Positions 34,583 through 43,395 of a stretch of 63,692 nt of DNA are shown piece after piece (positions within the stretch are counted from its first letter, which is position 1; each line of letters opens with the position of its first letter). Source of the stretch: a bacterium (GTDB taxonomy: Bacteria > Zixibacteria > MSB-5A5 > WJJR01); contig DATMBC010000075.1 of NCBI GenBank assembly GCA_035559435.1, positions 1-63,692 of the forward strand, given 5' to 3'. Under the pieces are notes generated by a model. The model was given only the letters and a program-made list of their open reading frames with translations. It was not told where the DNA came from and ran no database searches. A program made the translations under genes and the position numbers.

Positions 34583-35677
34583 GTGAGACCCATACTGTCA
34601 ATCGTACCGATCCTGATGAGCATCGCGTCCGTGGCGATTGCGGCGAGCGGTCCTTCGCCTCTGCGTCCGATCCATTTGCGCACGGCCCCGCGGTCCCCGA
34701 TGGCGGCCGGCGCCCAGGCTCTGGACACTTATCACAACGGCGTCACGTTGCGTTGCGCTGATTGCCATGTCATGCATCAGTCGAAACAACATCGACTCAA
34801 CGATGACCCAGTCAATGATCCGTTTGGGGGATATCCCCAGAATTTTGCCGGGGGAGCGCATTTGCTGAAGACGGCGGATCCGATCGACCTGTGCCTGACA
34901 TGCCACGACAACCAGCCCGGGATCCCCGATGTCGTCGGCACGGACATCAATGGCCTGGCGGCCCGTTCGGCGGGCTACTTCGCTGACATCGGAGAACGCA
35001 ATCCCCGCGGGCATTCGTTGGAGCGCGGTCTGAAGACGGAAGATTACGAACTTTGCCTCCGTTGCCATTTCGGCGGGGAACTGGCCACCGCCTCGGTCAC
35101 CTGCATCGACTGCCACAATCCGCACGGCAACGGCCGCCCGCGCAATCTGCAGTGGGCGTCCTACCCGGGCGGCGAGCCGCAGTTCGGGCTTCTGCAATCG
35201 GGGCCGGCCGCGGGTCTGGCGCGTTACGAGGAGGCGAATGTCGCCTACGGGACCGCCAATTCCGACCTGTTGCGCGAAGTCTCCAACATGTGCCTGGATT
35301 GCCACCATGTCTACAGCGGCGAGTCCTACATCGATCCCGACGGCGACGGATGGCACAATCGCCATCCTTCCTACGACAGCGAGCGCGGGTCGACCAACTC
35401 CATCGCTCAGGGCGCGGCGCGGGGCACTACCGACCCGTCGCACTGGGAAGCGGGGTCAGGCGCCGGATTCAACGGCACGTCGCGGCTGAAGTGGGTTGGC
35501 ATCAACGCCACCGACTTTGTCACGGCCACGCAGGTCCAGGCGACGACCAACGGCGTGTTCTGCCTGAGCTGCCACCAGGCCCACGGGAATGGCCACGCGT
35601 TTGCCCTCCGTTGGGATCCGACGACCACTCCGGATGGCCTCGGTTGCGAGCAGTGTCATAATCGGACCGAATTGTAG
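34583..35677 (+). CDS. Heptahaem c-type cytochrome, paralogue of the OmcS-like protein
   Basis: A 364-aa exported cytochrome with seven motifs: CADCHVMHQ, CLTCHDN, CLRCH, CIDCHNPHGN, CLDCHHVYSG with NRHPSY downstream, CLSCHQAHGN and CEQCH. The opening YHNGVTLRCADCHVMH mirrors YHKGVTLNCSECHVMH of the gene before it, so they are paralogues; here an additional haem sits before the PHG motif. The start is GTG (34583) six nucleotides after CGAGGA. A signal helix (ILSIVPILMSIASVAIA) is present. It may be a second filament type or a connector to the outer-membrane conduit. Confidence 0.87.
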   Translation: MRPILSIVPILMSIASVAIAASGPSPLRPIHLRTAPRSPMAAGAQALDTYHNGVTLRCADCHVMHQSKQHRLNDDPVNDPFGGYPQNFAGGAHLLKTADPIDLCLTCHDNQPGIPDVVGTDINGLAARSAGYFADIGERNPRGHSLERGLKTEDYELCLRCHFGGELATASVTCIDCHNPHGNGRPRNLQWASYPGGEPQFGLLQSGPAAGLARYEEANVAYGTANSDLLREVSNMCLDCHHVYSGESYIDPDGDGWHNRHPSYDSERGSTNSIAQGAARGTTDPSHWEAGSGAGFNGTSRLKWVGINATDFVTATQVQATTNGVFCLSCHQAHGNGHAFALRWDPTTTPDGLGCEQCHNRTEL

Positions 35678-35738
35678 GGCGTGTGATCGGCCTGTACGCC
35701 CTCCGGCCGGATGGTTTCCGGACACGGCAGCGTTGATT

Positions 35739-35762
35739 CTGTCAAAATCGCGAGTGAATCGG
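35739..35762 (+). promoter_or_regulatory. CTGTCAAAA-type motif, copy 3, upstream of ccmF
   Basis: CTGTCAAAA (35739-35747) followed directly by TCGCG, then GAAT, then CGG, closely like copy 1 at 24492. It lies 80 nt before the ccmF start. Confidence 0.35.
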
Positions 35763-35827
35763 TCGGAATTGACCGCCGACGTCTTGCCCCCCGCGTAGAT
35801 TCCATGCGGGCGGGAGGAGAACGCTAA

Positions 35828-38086
35828 ATGATGAATGTTCAAAACATGACGCTGTGGCTGGCCGGACTGACGATGTTGGCGGCCATCGTGCTGTACGCGC
35901 GCGCACGCGATGCGCGCATGCTGCGCCTGGCCGACCGGATGGTCTACGCGCATCTGGGTCTGTTGTCGGCGGCGCTGGTCCTGCTCCTGGTCGCCTTTCT
36001 GGCGGACCAGTTCCAGTTCGCCTACGTCGCGCACAATTCCTCGCTGGCCCAGGAGCTCTTCTATAAGATCTCCGCGGTCTGGGCGGGGCAGGAGGGGACA
36101 TTCCTGCTCTGGGCCTGGATGGTCGCCGTCATGGCCGTCTTCGTCATCCGCCGCGGCGGCGAATATCATCGCTGGGCGATGGTCTATGTGCTCGCGACCC
36201 AGGCGTTCCTCATGCTCCTCCTGTTTGTCCGCTCGCCGTTCGCGCCGGTGGAGGGCGGCGTTCCGGCCGACGGCAGCGGGATGAACCCGCTTCTGAAGGA
36301 TCCGTGGATGGTGATCCATCCGCCGATCGTCTTCATCGGGTATGCCGCGTTCACCATTCCCTTTGCCTACGTCATCGCCGCGCTAACGATGCGGTCGTTC
36401 AGGTCGCTGGCGACCACAATTTTCCCGTGGGTGGCCTTTGCGACCGTGACGTTGGGCGCCGGCATCTTCATTGGCGGTTTCTGGGCTTACAAGGTGCTGG
36501 GGTGGGGAGGGTACTGGGGCTGGGATCCGGTGGAGAACGCTTCGCTGGTGCCGTGGCTGACCGGCATGGCGCTTCTGCACGCCCTCATTCTCTATCGCAC
36601 CAAGGGGCAGCTCCCCAAGACCACAATGTGGCTGGCCTGTGTGTCGTACATCCTGGTGGTGTATGGCACCTTCCTGACGCGGTCCGGCGTGCTGTCCGAT
36701 TTTTCGGTGCACTCGTTCGCCGATGCCGGTATCAACTCGTACCTGTCGGCCTTTCTGTTCATCGTCGCGCACATCTCCTTCATCATGCTGCTGATGCGCG
36801 GCCGCAAGGTGACCGGCCCGCCCATTCCCAAAGCGATCAGTTCGCGGGAGTTCGGGCTGGTGACCGGCGTGCTGCTTTTCTGCCTGGCCGCGGCGTTTGT
36901 GATCCTCGGGACGTCGTCACCGATTCTCACTGGCCTGGTCGGGAATCCCTCGAATGTGGCGATGAGTTACTACAACCAGGTCTCGTTGCCGATCGGCATC
37001 CTCATCGCGCTGGTGCTGGGATTTTCGCCCTTCCTGCTGGTCGAACGCACCCAGTGGGGCGAACTCTTCCGGACGGTCATCTGGTCGATCATCGCTGCCA
37101 CGGTGGTGACCGTTGGGGCGATTTTATTGACGACACTGGCGCCGTTGCACGCGGTTTTGATTTTCGTCTCGGTGGCGGCGCTGGCGTCCAACGGCCTGGC
37201 GATCTGGCGGTTTTCGCACGGGCATCCATTGCGGATGGCCGGGCACCTGACCCATCTCGGATTCGCGGTCATGCTGCTTGGGATCATCGCGTCGGCCGCG
37301 TATTCGGGCGAGGAGACGCTGACTTTGCGCTCGGGCGAAACGGGTGAATCCTACGGCACGCAGATTCAATTTCTCCGCGCGGTCAAAGGCGAGACCACCG
37401 AAGACGGTTATCTCGATCTTCGCCTCGTGCGCGGAAACGACACGACCGTGGCGCATCCGAAGCTCTACATCTCCGAGTATTCACAGCAAGTGATGCGCAC
37501 CCCGCACATCGAGAAGGGGTTCCTTTCCGATCTCTACATCGCGCCGCTGGACCATCAGGCCTCAGCCCACGCCGGCCACGGTCTGACGCTGACCAAGGGT
37601 CAGACCTCCTCCTATGGCGGCTGGAATCTGAGCTTTGTCCGCTATGACATGTCGCAGCATGGCGAGGGCGGCGCCATGAAGGTTGGCGCGGTCATCAACG
37701 CCGAACAGAATGGCACATCCTACGAGATCATCCCGTCGATGGAGTCCACGGTGTCGGGCAAGCACTCCCCGATCGTCCGGATCCCCGGCACGGAGATGGG
37801 GCTCTCGCTGGTCGGGATGTCGGTGGAGCAGCGATCGGTCACGCTGGAGATCGATGACCCCACGACGGGGCAGATGGCCGGCGGCGAGTCGCTGGTTCTG
37901 TCGGTGTCGCGCAAACCGTTGACCAGTTTGGTCTGGGCCGGCTGCATCCTGATCACCCTCGGTACCGGCTTTTCCTACTGGCGCCGTCGGGTCGAGGAGA
38001 AACTCGTGATCGCGCACGATCATCCCGCTTCCGCGTTCCCCGGCCTCCCCAAAGGGGGCCGTCTGAAGACCACGCTGCCGCATTAG
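35828..38086 (+). CDS. ccmF: Cytochrome c haem lyase subunit CcmF
   Basis: A 752-aa polytopic protein with the CcmF/CcsA tryptophan-rich haem-handling motif WGGYWGWDPVENAS starting at Trp226, preceded by HPPIVFIGYAAFTIPFAYVI and followed by about a dozen further membrane helices and a C-terminal periplasmic domain (about 500-690) with a closing helix. CcmF ligates haem to CxxCH apoproteins in System I maturation. GGGAGGAG lies before the ATG. No ccmA-E, ccmG or ccmH gene is in the window, so this copy may be dedicated to the adjacent cytochromes, or the rest may be elsewhere. Confidence 0.94.
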   Translation: MMNVQNMTLWLAGLTMLAAIVLYARARDARMLRLADRMVYAHLGLLSAALVLLLVAFLADQFQFAYVAHNSSLAQELFYKISAVWAGQEGTFLLWAWMVAVMAVFVIRRGGEYHRWAMVYVLATQAFLMLLLFVRSPFAPVEGGVPADGSGMNPLLKDPWMVIHPPIVFIGYAAFTIPFAYVIAALTMRSFRSLATTIFPWVAFATVTLGAGIFIGGFWAYKVLGWGGYWGWDPVENASLVPWLTGMALLHALILYRTKGQLPKTTMWLACVSYILVVYGTFLTRSGVLSDFSVHSFADAGINSYLSAFLFIVAHISFIMLLMRGRKVTGPPIPKAISSREFGLVTGVLLFCLAAAFVILGTSSPILTGLVGNPSNVAMSYYNQVSLPIGILIALVLGFSPFLLVERTQWGELFRTVIWSIIAATVVTVGAILLTTLAPLHAVLIFVSVAALASNGLAIWRFSHGHPLRMAGHLTHLGFAVMLLGIIASAAYSGEETLTLRSGETGESYGTQIQFLRAVKGETTEDGYLDLRLVRGNDTTVAHPKLYISEYSQQVMRTPHIEKGFLSDLYIAPLDHQASAHAGHGLTLTKGQTSSYGGWNLSFVRYDMSQHGEGGAMKVGAVINAEQNGTSYEIIPSMESTVSGKHSPIVRIPGTEMGLSLVGMSVEQRSVTLEIDDPTTGQMAGGESLVLSVSRKPLTSLVWAGCILITLGTGFSYWRRRVEEKLVIAHDHPASAFPGLPKGGRLKTTLPH

Positions 38087-38187
38087 CCGTACCAGTGACG
38101 GCGCCATTGCATCCCCCGTTGACAGGATCGACGGGGGATGTCTGTTTTGAGGTAGAACAATTGGCGGGAATCCACGTAACAGAGAGC

Positions 38188-38391
38188 ATGGCGACCTTCA
38201 TCATCTGGCTCATCCTGTTTGTCGTGTGCTGGCCGCTGGCGCTGTTGGCGTTGGTGCTCTACCCGATTGTCTGGCTGCTCTTGCTGCCGTTTCGGATTCT
38301 CGGAATCGCGGTTGACGCGGTCTTCGAGGTGCTGCGCGCAATCCTCACGCTGCCGGCGCGCCTTCTCGGCGGGCCGCGCAGGGTTGCCTAG
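38188..38391 (+). CDS. Small membrane protein (67 aa)
   Basis: A 67-aa protein that is almost entirely hydrophobic: MATFIIWLILFVVCWPLALL and ALVLYPIVWLLLLPFRILGI form two likely helices, ending in a basic tail (LPARLLGGPRRVA). I have seen small proteins of this style in other bacteria without a function. Its start is within a gap after ccmF, with GAGAG before the ATG. It ends tail-to-tail with the GNAT gene, sharing four bases. Confidence 0.65.
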   Translation: MATFIIWLILFVVCWPLALLALVLYPIVWLLLLPFRILGIAVDAVFEVLRAILTLPARLLGGPRRVA

Positions 38392-38849
38392 ACCGGCTGC
38401 CGTACCATGACGTAGTGCGGGCCGACGCCGGGTATCTCAAACTCGTCTCCGACCGTGACGAATCCGTGTTTGCGGTAGAAAGGCACCGCGCGGGTGCGGG
38501 CGTTGCACCAGATGAGCGCGCCGTCCTTGGCGCGCACATGTTCGATGCAGGCGGAAAGCACCAGCGCCCCGATGCCTTGCCCCTGCCGCGCCGGGTCGGT
38601 GGCCATGCCGCGCAGCCGCCAGGTGTTGGGCGGATCATCCGCGCGCGGGCAAATCGCCATGGAGGCCACACCGACGACTTCGCCATGGCGGAAGGCGGCG
38701 AAGTGCGCGGTGGTGGGCTCATCGTCCTGCGCCCAGATGCAGTCGGCGAAGGGACGGCCGGGACGCAGGACCTTGTGGCGCAGTGGATAGATGACCTGCG
38801 CGGGAACGATCCGGACCTGAATCTCATCGTGCTCTGCCATATCCGTCAA
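38388..38849 (-). CDS. GNAT-family N-acetyltransferase
   Basis: A 153-aa acetyltransferase. Its start includes IRVIPAQVIYPLRHKVLRPG, like bacterial GNATs that bind via an N-terminal LRxxVLRPG segment; motif A is ATDPARQGQGIGALVLSACI at about residues 85-104, then GALIWCNARTRAVPFYRKHGF. This pattern is seen in the YitI/ElaA-like GNAT group of unknown substrate. ATG at 38849 overlaps the stop of the alpha/beta hydrolase (ATGA). Convergent with the small membrane protein gene. Confidence 0.85.
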   Translation of the reverse strand: MTDMAEHDEIQVRIVPAQVIYPLRHKVLRPGRPFADCIWAQDDEPTTAHFAAFRHGEVVGVASMAICPRADDPPNTWRLRGMATDPARQGQGIGALVLSACIEHVRAKDGALIWCNARTRAVPFYRKHGFVTVGDEFEIPGVGPHYVMVRQPV

Positions 38850-39997
38850 TCCACTCCATGGGCGAACGTTGGCGCATTGAGCCGCTCGAGAAATCCCCGC
38901 GCCCGCTCGAAACTGCCCAGCAATGTGACCGGATTGTGTGTGCCGCCGGTGTAGAGGAAGACGGCGTAATCGGGGGCTGTCAGACCGGCATCGTCGAAGA
39001 CGTCCCGCAGACGCTCGGCCTCGCCGACCGGCACGATGTTGTCGGATCGGCCATGATGCGCCTGGGTCGGCGGCAGCCGGTCGACAAAGTAAACCGGCGA
39101 GCGGCGCAGCATCGCCAGCCGGACGTCGCTGTAACTCATCGTGCCACTCTTCAGCGGCTGGATGATCTCGGCGTTCAAGGCCTGCAGCCCGGGCAACGGA
39201 CGCAATGAGCCGGTGAGCGCATCCTCGAAGACATCCTGCGCGAAGTCGCCGTAGAAGTCGGTCGGGCCGAAGAACTCGATTACCAAATCGATCCGCTCAT
39301 CGCGAATCCCCATCAACATCCCGACGCATGCGCCGCGGCTGAAGCCTACCACGCCGATCCGGTCCGGATCGGCCGCCGGAACCAGCGACAGGGCGCTGTT
39401 GACCAGCGCGAGGGCATCGTCGACATCGTAATCCCAGGGGCTGGCGGCGCCGGTCGACTGGTAGACCGCGCCCTGGTATCGCAGCGGCTCGGAACGGAAC
39501 GATGGGATCAGGTATACGTAATCATCCTGGGCGCTGGCCAGCGCGACGGTCAGGATCGTGAGCAATTCGCTGACATCCACGCCTTCGTCGCCGCCGTGCG
39601 AATAGACAACCAGTGGCAGCGATGCCGCCCCGGCATTGTCAGGCGCAATCGCCGCGCCGAAGTGGGTGACCCCGCCGACGGTGTGCGAAATGATGCTGAC
39701 CGTGGCGGCGGTGCCGCCCAGCGAAACAGGGGAAGAGTTCACAATCACCGCGCCGCCGGCCGCCACCGACCGCGCCGCCCAGTCGGCCACGACCGCCTGC
39801 TTTTCCTGCGCGGTCGGCGGCTGGAACAACTGGGTGAGGTTGATGCCCTCCACAATGTGATCGCCATCGTCACTGCCCGTTGAGGAACTGCTGCAGGCCA
39901 GGAGCGTCATCGTCGTGGCGCAGGTCAGCACGGCGACGAGCATGTGACGCCCGCGCGGGCATTCTCTGACCAACGCATTCTGTTTCGAGATATCCAC
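38846..39997 (-). CDS. Alpha/beta-hydrolase lipoprotein
   Basis: A 383-aa lipoprotein: a lipobox TLLAC^SSSS at about residues 32-36, then a hydrolase of the dienelactone hydrolase/acyl-peptidase style with nucleophile motif GVVGFSRGACVGM (Ser in GFSRG), an acid within VPVGEAERLRDVFDDAGL and a histidine in LYTGGTHNPV. A substrate cannot be named; esters or peptides are plausible. The signal is preceded by 18 unusual residues, so ATG at 39943 could be used instead. Cotranscribed with the GNAT gene. Confidence 0.8.
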   Translation of the reverse strand: MDISKQNALVRECPRGRHMLVAVLTCATTMTLLACSSSSTGSDDGDHIVEGINLTQLFQPPTAQEKQAVVADWAARSVAAGGAVIVNSSPVSLGGTAATVSIISHTVGGVTHFGAAIAPDNAGAASLPLVVYSHGGDEGVDVSELLTILTVALASAQDDYVYLIPSFRSEPLRYQGAVYQSTGAASPWDYDVDDALALVNSALSLVPAADPDRIGVVGFSRGACVGMLMGIRDERIDLVIEFFGPTDFYGDFAQDVFEDALTGSLRPLPGLQALNAEIIQPLKSGTMSYSDVRLAMLRRSPVYFVDRLPPTQAHHGRSDNIVPVGEAERLRDVFDDAGLTAPDYAVFLYTGGTHNPVTLLGSFERARGFLERLNAPTFAHGVD

Positions 39998-40215
39998 AAG
40001 CGCCCCGTTGGTTTGGGATTCCCCGGTACCTTCAATTTAACGATCAGTTTACGCCCCCGTCATGTTCCGGCAACGAGGGGTCGGTTCCATCGAACGCATC
40101 GATCCCGATATGTGGCGGACACGATCTGACGTCGTGTCTTACGAACCGGGGTCATGAAGCCAAGATAACGAATCACGGGATGGAGAAGACAGATCGCAGG
40201 CGAGGAGCGCGAGAA

Positions 40216-43005
40216 ATGTTCAAGCGAGCGATTCATGCCATCGTCCTGATCGTCGCCATGCTGGCGGCGCTCGGCGCGTCCGCCCATGGCGCCACGGGAC
40301 AGATTGTCGGAACGATCCTCGACGTGCGGACCGGCGAACCGTTGATCGGCGCCAGCGTGCTGATCGAGGGAACCAGTGTGGGGGCGGCCTGCGACATTGA
40401 CGGGCGCTACACGATTCGCAACGCGCCGGAGGGGACGCACACCCTGGTGGTGGCGAGTCTTGGCTACGCGACGAAGAAGATCACGCAGGTGGCCGTCAAG
40501 GCGGGCGAGACGCTGAGCGTGGATGTGTCCCTGGCGGAGGCGGTCACGGAGATGAAGGCGATCGAGGTGACGGCCGAACGGGCGCGCGCCACCGAATCGT
40601 CGGTGCTGATCAAGCGCCGGTCGGCGGTCAACGCGACCGACGGTGTCTCGGCGGAGATGATGCGCAAGGCCGGTGACGCCGACGCCGGCGACGCGGTCCG
40701 GCGGATGGTCGGCGTCTCTGTGGTCGGCGGCCGCAGTCTGGTGGTCCGCGGAATGGGCGGACGTTACTCGTCGGTCAGTCTCAACGGCTCGCCGATGCCC
40801 AGCCCCGAACCGGAAAAGCGCGAAGTGCCGCTGGACTTGTTCCCAACGAGTCTGCTGGATGAGGTGGTGGCGTCCAAGACCTACACCCCCGACATGCCGG
40901 CGACCTTCGGCGGCGGCGGTGTCAATTTGTCAACCCGCGACTTCCCCACCGGTCGGGAGATCTCGTTTTCGGCGTCGGGATCGTATAACTCCGCCACGAC
41001 CGGGAATGCCCAGCTGACCTACGATGGCGGCGAGAAGGAATTCGCCGGGCTGTTCAATCTGGGCGTTGATGACGGCTCGCGCGCGATGCCGTCCGAACTG
41101 ATGGACCCGGGCTGGGGCGCCAGCGACTCGGCGCGCGAGGCCGCCGGCGAAGCGCTGGCCGCCGGCCGGCAATGGACGCCCACGCGCACCAAGGCGCCGC
41201 TGAATCGCAGTTACAATTTGAACATAGGTGACGTGTTCGCGCTGGGCCGGCAGACCGACCTCGGTGTCGCCACCTCGCTGTCTTACGGCAGCTCCTACCG
41301 GGCATCGAAGGAACTCTATCGCGAGTACCGCGGCGCCGGCGGCGTCAAAGATCTGGAATTGAATGTCGAACGCGGTGTCACCACGGTTCTGTGGGGCGGG
41401 CTGTTGAACTCGGCGCTCCGGCTCTCCCCGAACCACCGGCTCTACTTCCGTGGCCTGCACAATCGCACGGCCGACGATGAAGCGCACATGGGGTATGGTT
41501 ACGACCTGCTGACCAGCTCCTCAATCGAAGATGTCCGTCTCCGATACTCATCCCGGCGGATCACCTCGGGGCAAATTGGCGGAGACCACAATCTTCAATG
41601 GCTCCTCGGCTCGATCATCGGCTGGCGCGCAGTCGTCTCCGGCGCCGACCGCGACGATCCGGCCATGCGCTCGAATCTCTATTCATTAGACGTCGTGGAC
41701 GGCGACACAACGCGCACATGGTATCAAGCCGGGTACTCCGGCGCCTTTATTGACATCGCCTTCGAAGACCGCGACAATCAATTCGGGCTCGATTGGACCC
41801 TGCCGTTTGTGGCGTCGGGCTCAAAGCTCAAGTTTGGCGGAATATTCCAGGCGCGGACGCGTGACTTTCGGTCCAGCCGGTTCCGCTATGTCACCACCTC
41901 TGGATTGGTCTCACGCGACGGGTACGCGGAGCAGATCTTCACGGCCGACCAGATTGCCGGCCGAAAGAATCGGGGGTTTGCTTTGGAGTCCGGGTCGCGC
42001 GGGACCGACGTGTACGATGTCAACGAACATGTGGCCGCCGGATATGCGATGCTGGAGCTCCCTGTTGGACCGCGGGTGAAACTCATGCTTGGCGGGCGGT
42101 ATGAAGACCTTGTTATGCTGATGAACACGGGACATCCTGACACGGTCGGTCCGCTCAACATCTCAATGCACACGGGAGATTGGTTCCCCGCCGCAAATCT
42201 GGTCGTCACGGTATCGGACCGCATCTACTTGCGCGCCGGACTGAGTCGGACTGTGGCACGGCCCGAGTATCGTGAAATCGCCCCGTTCCAATTTCAGGAT
42301 TATGTCCAGGGACGGCCCGTGCAGGGAAATCCCGGGCTTCGGTCGACCTACATCACCGGCTACGATCTGCGGGCGGAGATGTATCCCGGCCCCGGCGAGG
42401 TGCTCGCCGTCAGTCTGTTTGCCAAGGGATTTGACGACCCGATTGAGTTCACTTCGATCGATGGCGGGCGCCCCATCATCACCTGGGAGAACGCGGACGA
42501 AGCCAAAAACATGGGAGTCGAATTCGAGGCACGCAAGTCGTTGGGCTTCCTGAGTTCCGCGCTGAGCGCGGCCACCATCGGCGGCAATCTCACAATTATC
42601 GAGTCGCAGGTGGTCTATCGTGACTCGGGACTCTACCAGTACGAAATCGACCGTCCACTCACCGGGCAGTCGCCCTACACGCTGAACTTCGTTCTCGGCT
42701 ATGTCACCCCGGACGGCAAGACCGACGCAAACGTGATCCTGAACGCCTTCGGCAGACGAGTGGTCGGTCTCGATAACGCCTTTGCGCCCCCTTACTACGA
42801 GCAGCCGCGGCAGGAACTGGACGTGTCGGTTGCACGACGGCTCTGGCAGGGTGTGACAGCCAAACTCAGCGTCAAGAATCTGCTGGGCGCAGACTACGAG
42901 GAAAAACAACGGCAGATCGGCGGAGAACTCGCCGGGCAGGACGTCCTTGTCAAGCGCCGGGAAATCGGGCGCTCGTTCTCGCTGGGGTTCTCTTACTCGC
43001 TGTAG
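40216..43005 (+). CDS. TonB-dependent outer-membrane receptor with CarboxypepD_reg-like domain
   Basis: A 929-aa receptor. A signal peptide (MFKRAIHAIVLIVAMLAALG) is followed by a CarboxypepD_reg-like domain (GQIVGTILDVRTGEPLIGAS, about residues 25-110), a plug domain (RSLVVRGMGGRYSSVSLNGS near 190) and a long 22-strand barrel ending FSLGFSYSL. GAGGAG lies eight nucleotides before the ATG at 40216. Such receptors import a bulky ligand using TonB energy; the ligand is unknown. The convergent lipoprotein and secreted dockerin protein downstream could be partners in capturing it. Confidence 0.92.
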   Translation: MFKRAIHAIVLIVAMLAALGASAHGATGQIVGTILDVRTGEPLIGASVLIEGTSVGAACDIDGRYTIRNAPEGTHTLVVASLGYATKKITQVAVKAGETLSVDVSLAEAVTEMKAIEVTAERARATESSVLIKRRSAVNATDGVSAEMMRKAGDADAGDAVRRMVGVSVVGGRSLVVRGMGGRYSSVSLNGSPMPSPEPEKREVPLDLFPTSLLDEVVASKTYTPDMPATFGGGGVNLSTRDFPTGREISFSASGSYNSATTGNAQLTYDGGEKEFAGLFNLGVDDGSRAMPSELMDPGWGASDSAREAAGEALAAGRQWTPTRTKAPLNRSYNLNIGDVFALGRQTDLGVATSLSYGSSYRASKELYREYRGAGGVKDLELNVERGVTTVLWGGLLNSALRLSPNHRLYFRGLHNRTADDEAHMGYGYDLLTSSSIEDVRLRYSSRRITSGQIGGDHNLQWLLGSIIGWRAVVSGADRDDPAMRSNLYSLDVVDGDTTRTWYQAGYSGAFIDIAFEDRDNQFGLDWTLPFVASGSKLKFGGIFQARTRDFRSSRFRYVTTSGLVSRDGYAEQIFTADQIAGRKNRGFALESGSRGTDVYDVNEHVAAGYAMLELPVGPRVKLMLGGRYEDLVMLMNTGHPDTVGPLNISMHTGDWFPAANLVVTVSDRIYLRAGLSRTVARPEYREIAPFQFQDYVQGRPVQGNPGLRSTYITGYDLRAEMYPGPGEVLAVSLFAKGFDDPIEFTSIDGGRPIITWENADEAKNMGVEFEARKSLGFLSSALSAATIGGNLTIIESQVVYRDSGLYQYEIDRPLTGQSPYTLNFVLGYVTPDGKTDANVILNAFGRRVVGLDNAFAPPYYEQPRQELDVSVARRLWQGVTAKLSVKNLLGADYEEKQRQIGGELAGQDVLVKRREIGRSFSLGFSYSL

Positions 43006-43395
43006 CGGGCGCCGCCATCGCGGCGGCCTGCCGCGCTGGCGCCGAATCTTTCGTGGAATTTACTCCGCCCTGACGCCGGCGACGCCGGGCGGCACGACCC
43101 TGAGCGCATTGCCGGCGGCCCATCCAGCCGCCCCGGGAGGACCCATGAGGAACCGATCACGCCGCCGAGCCGCCAAAGTTGTCTGGCATCCGTTGTCGCT
43201 GCAACAGTTGGCGCCCGGCCGATTCATCAATGTTGTGAACAGCATACTGAGCGGCAGGAGCGTCGTCCGCACGGGCACGCTGCGGTCGGCAACCTCAGTA
43301 AGCGAGGACGAACAGCCGATCCGTCCGACGCGCGTTTTGTCCGATACGGCCGTAAACGCGTAGCTTCGCCGGTCCCTGGTGTGGGAGACGGTCCG
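43006..43395. other. 390-bp gap after the TonB receptor, with a hairpin and one weak small ORF
   Basis: A GC-rich hairpin (GCCGC at 43011-43015 with GCGGC at 43020-43024) follows the receptor stop but has no T-tract. The remainder is Arg-rich coding-like sequence on the plus strand; the only candidate is the small ORF at 43145. Nothing else is recognisable. Confidence 0.5.
43145..43363 (+). CDS. Possible small basic protein (72 aa), weakly supported
   Basis: An ATG with a good upstream GGGAGGA starts a 72-aa frame: MRNRSRRRAAKVVWHPLSLQ, ending VLSDTAVNA. It is very basic at the N-terminus and has no recognisable domain. The ribosome-binding site is the only support, and Arg-rich frames arise easily by chance in GC-rich DNA. 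Confidence 0.3.
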   Translation: MRNRSRRRAAKVVWHPLSLQQLAPGRFINVVNSILSGRSVVRTGTLRSATSVSEDEQPIRPTRVLSDTAVNA

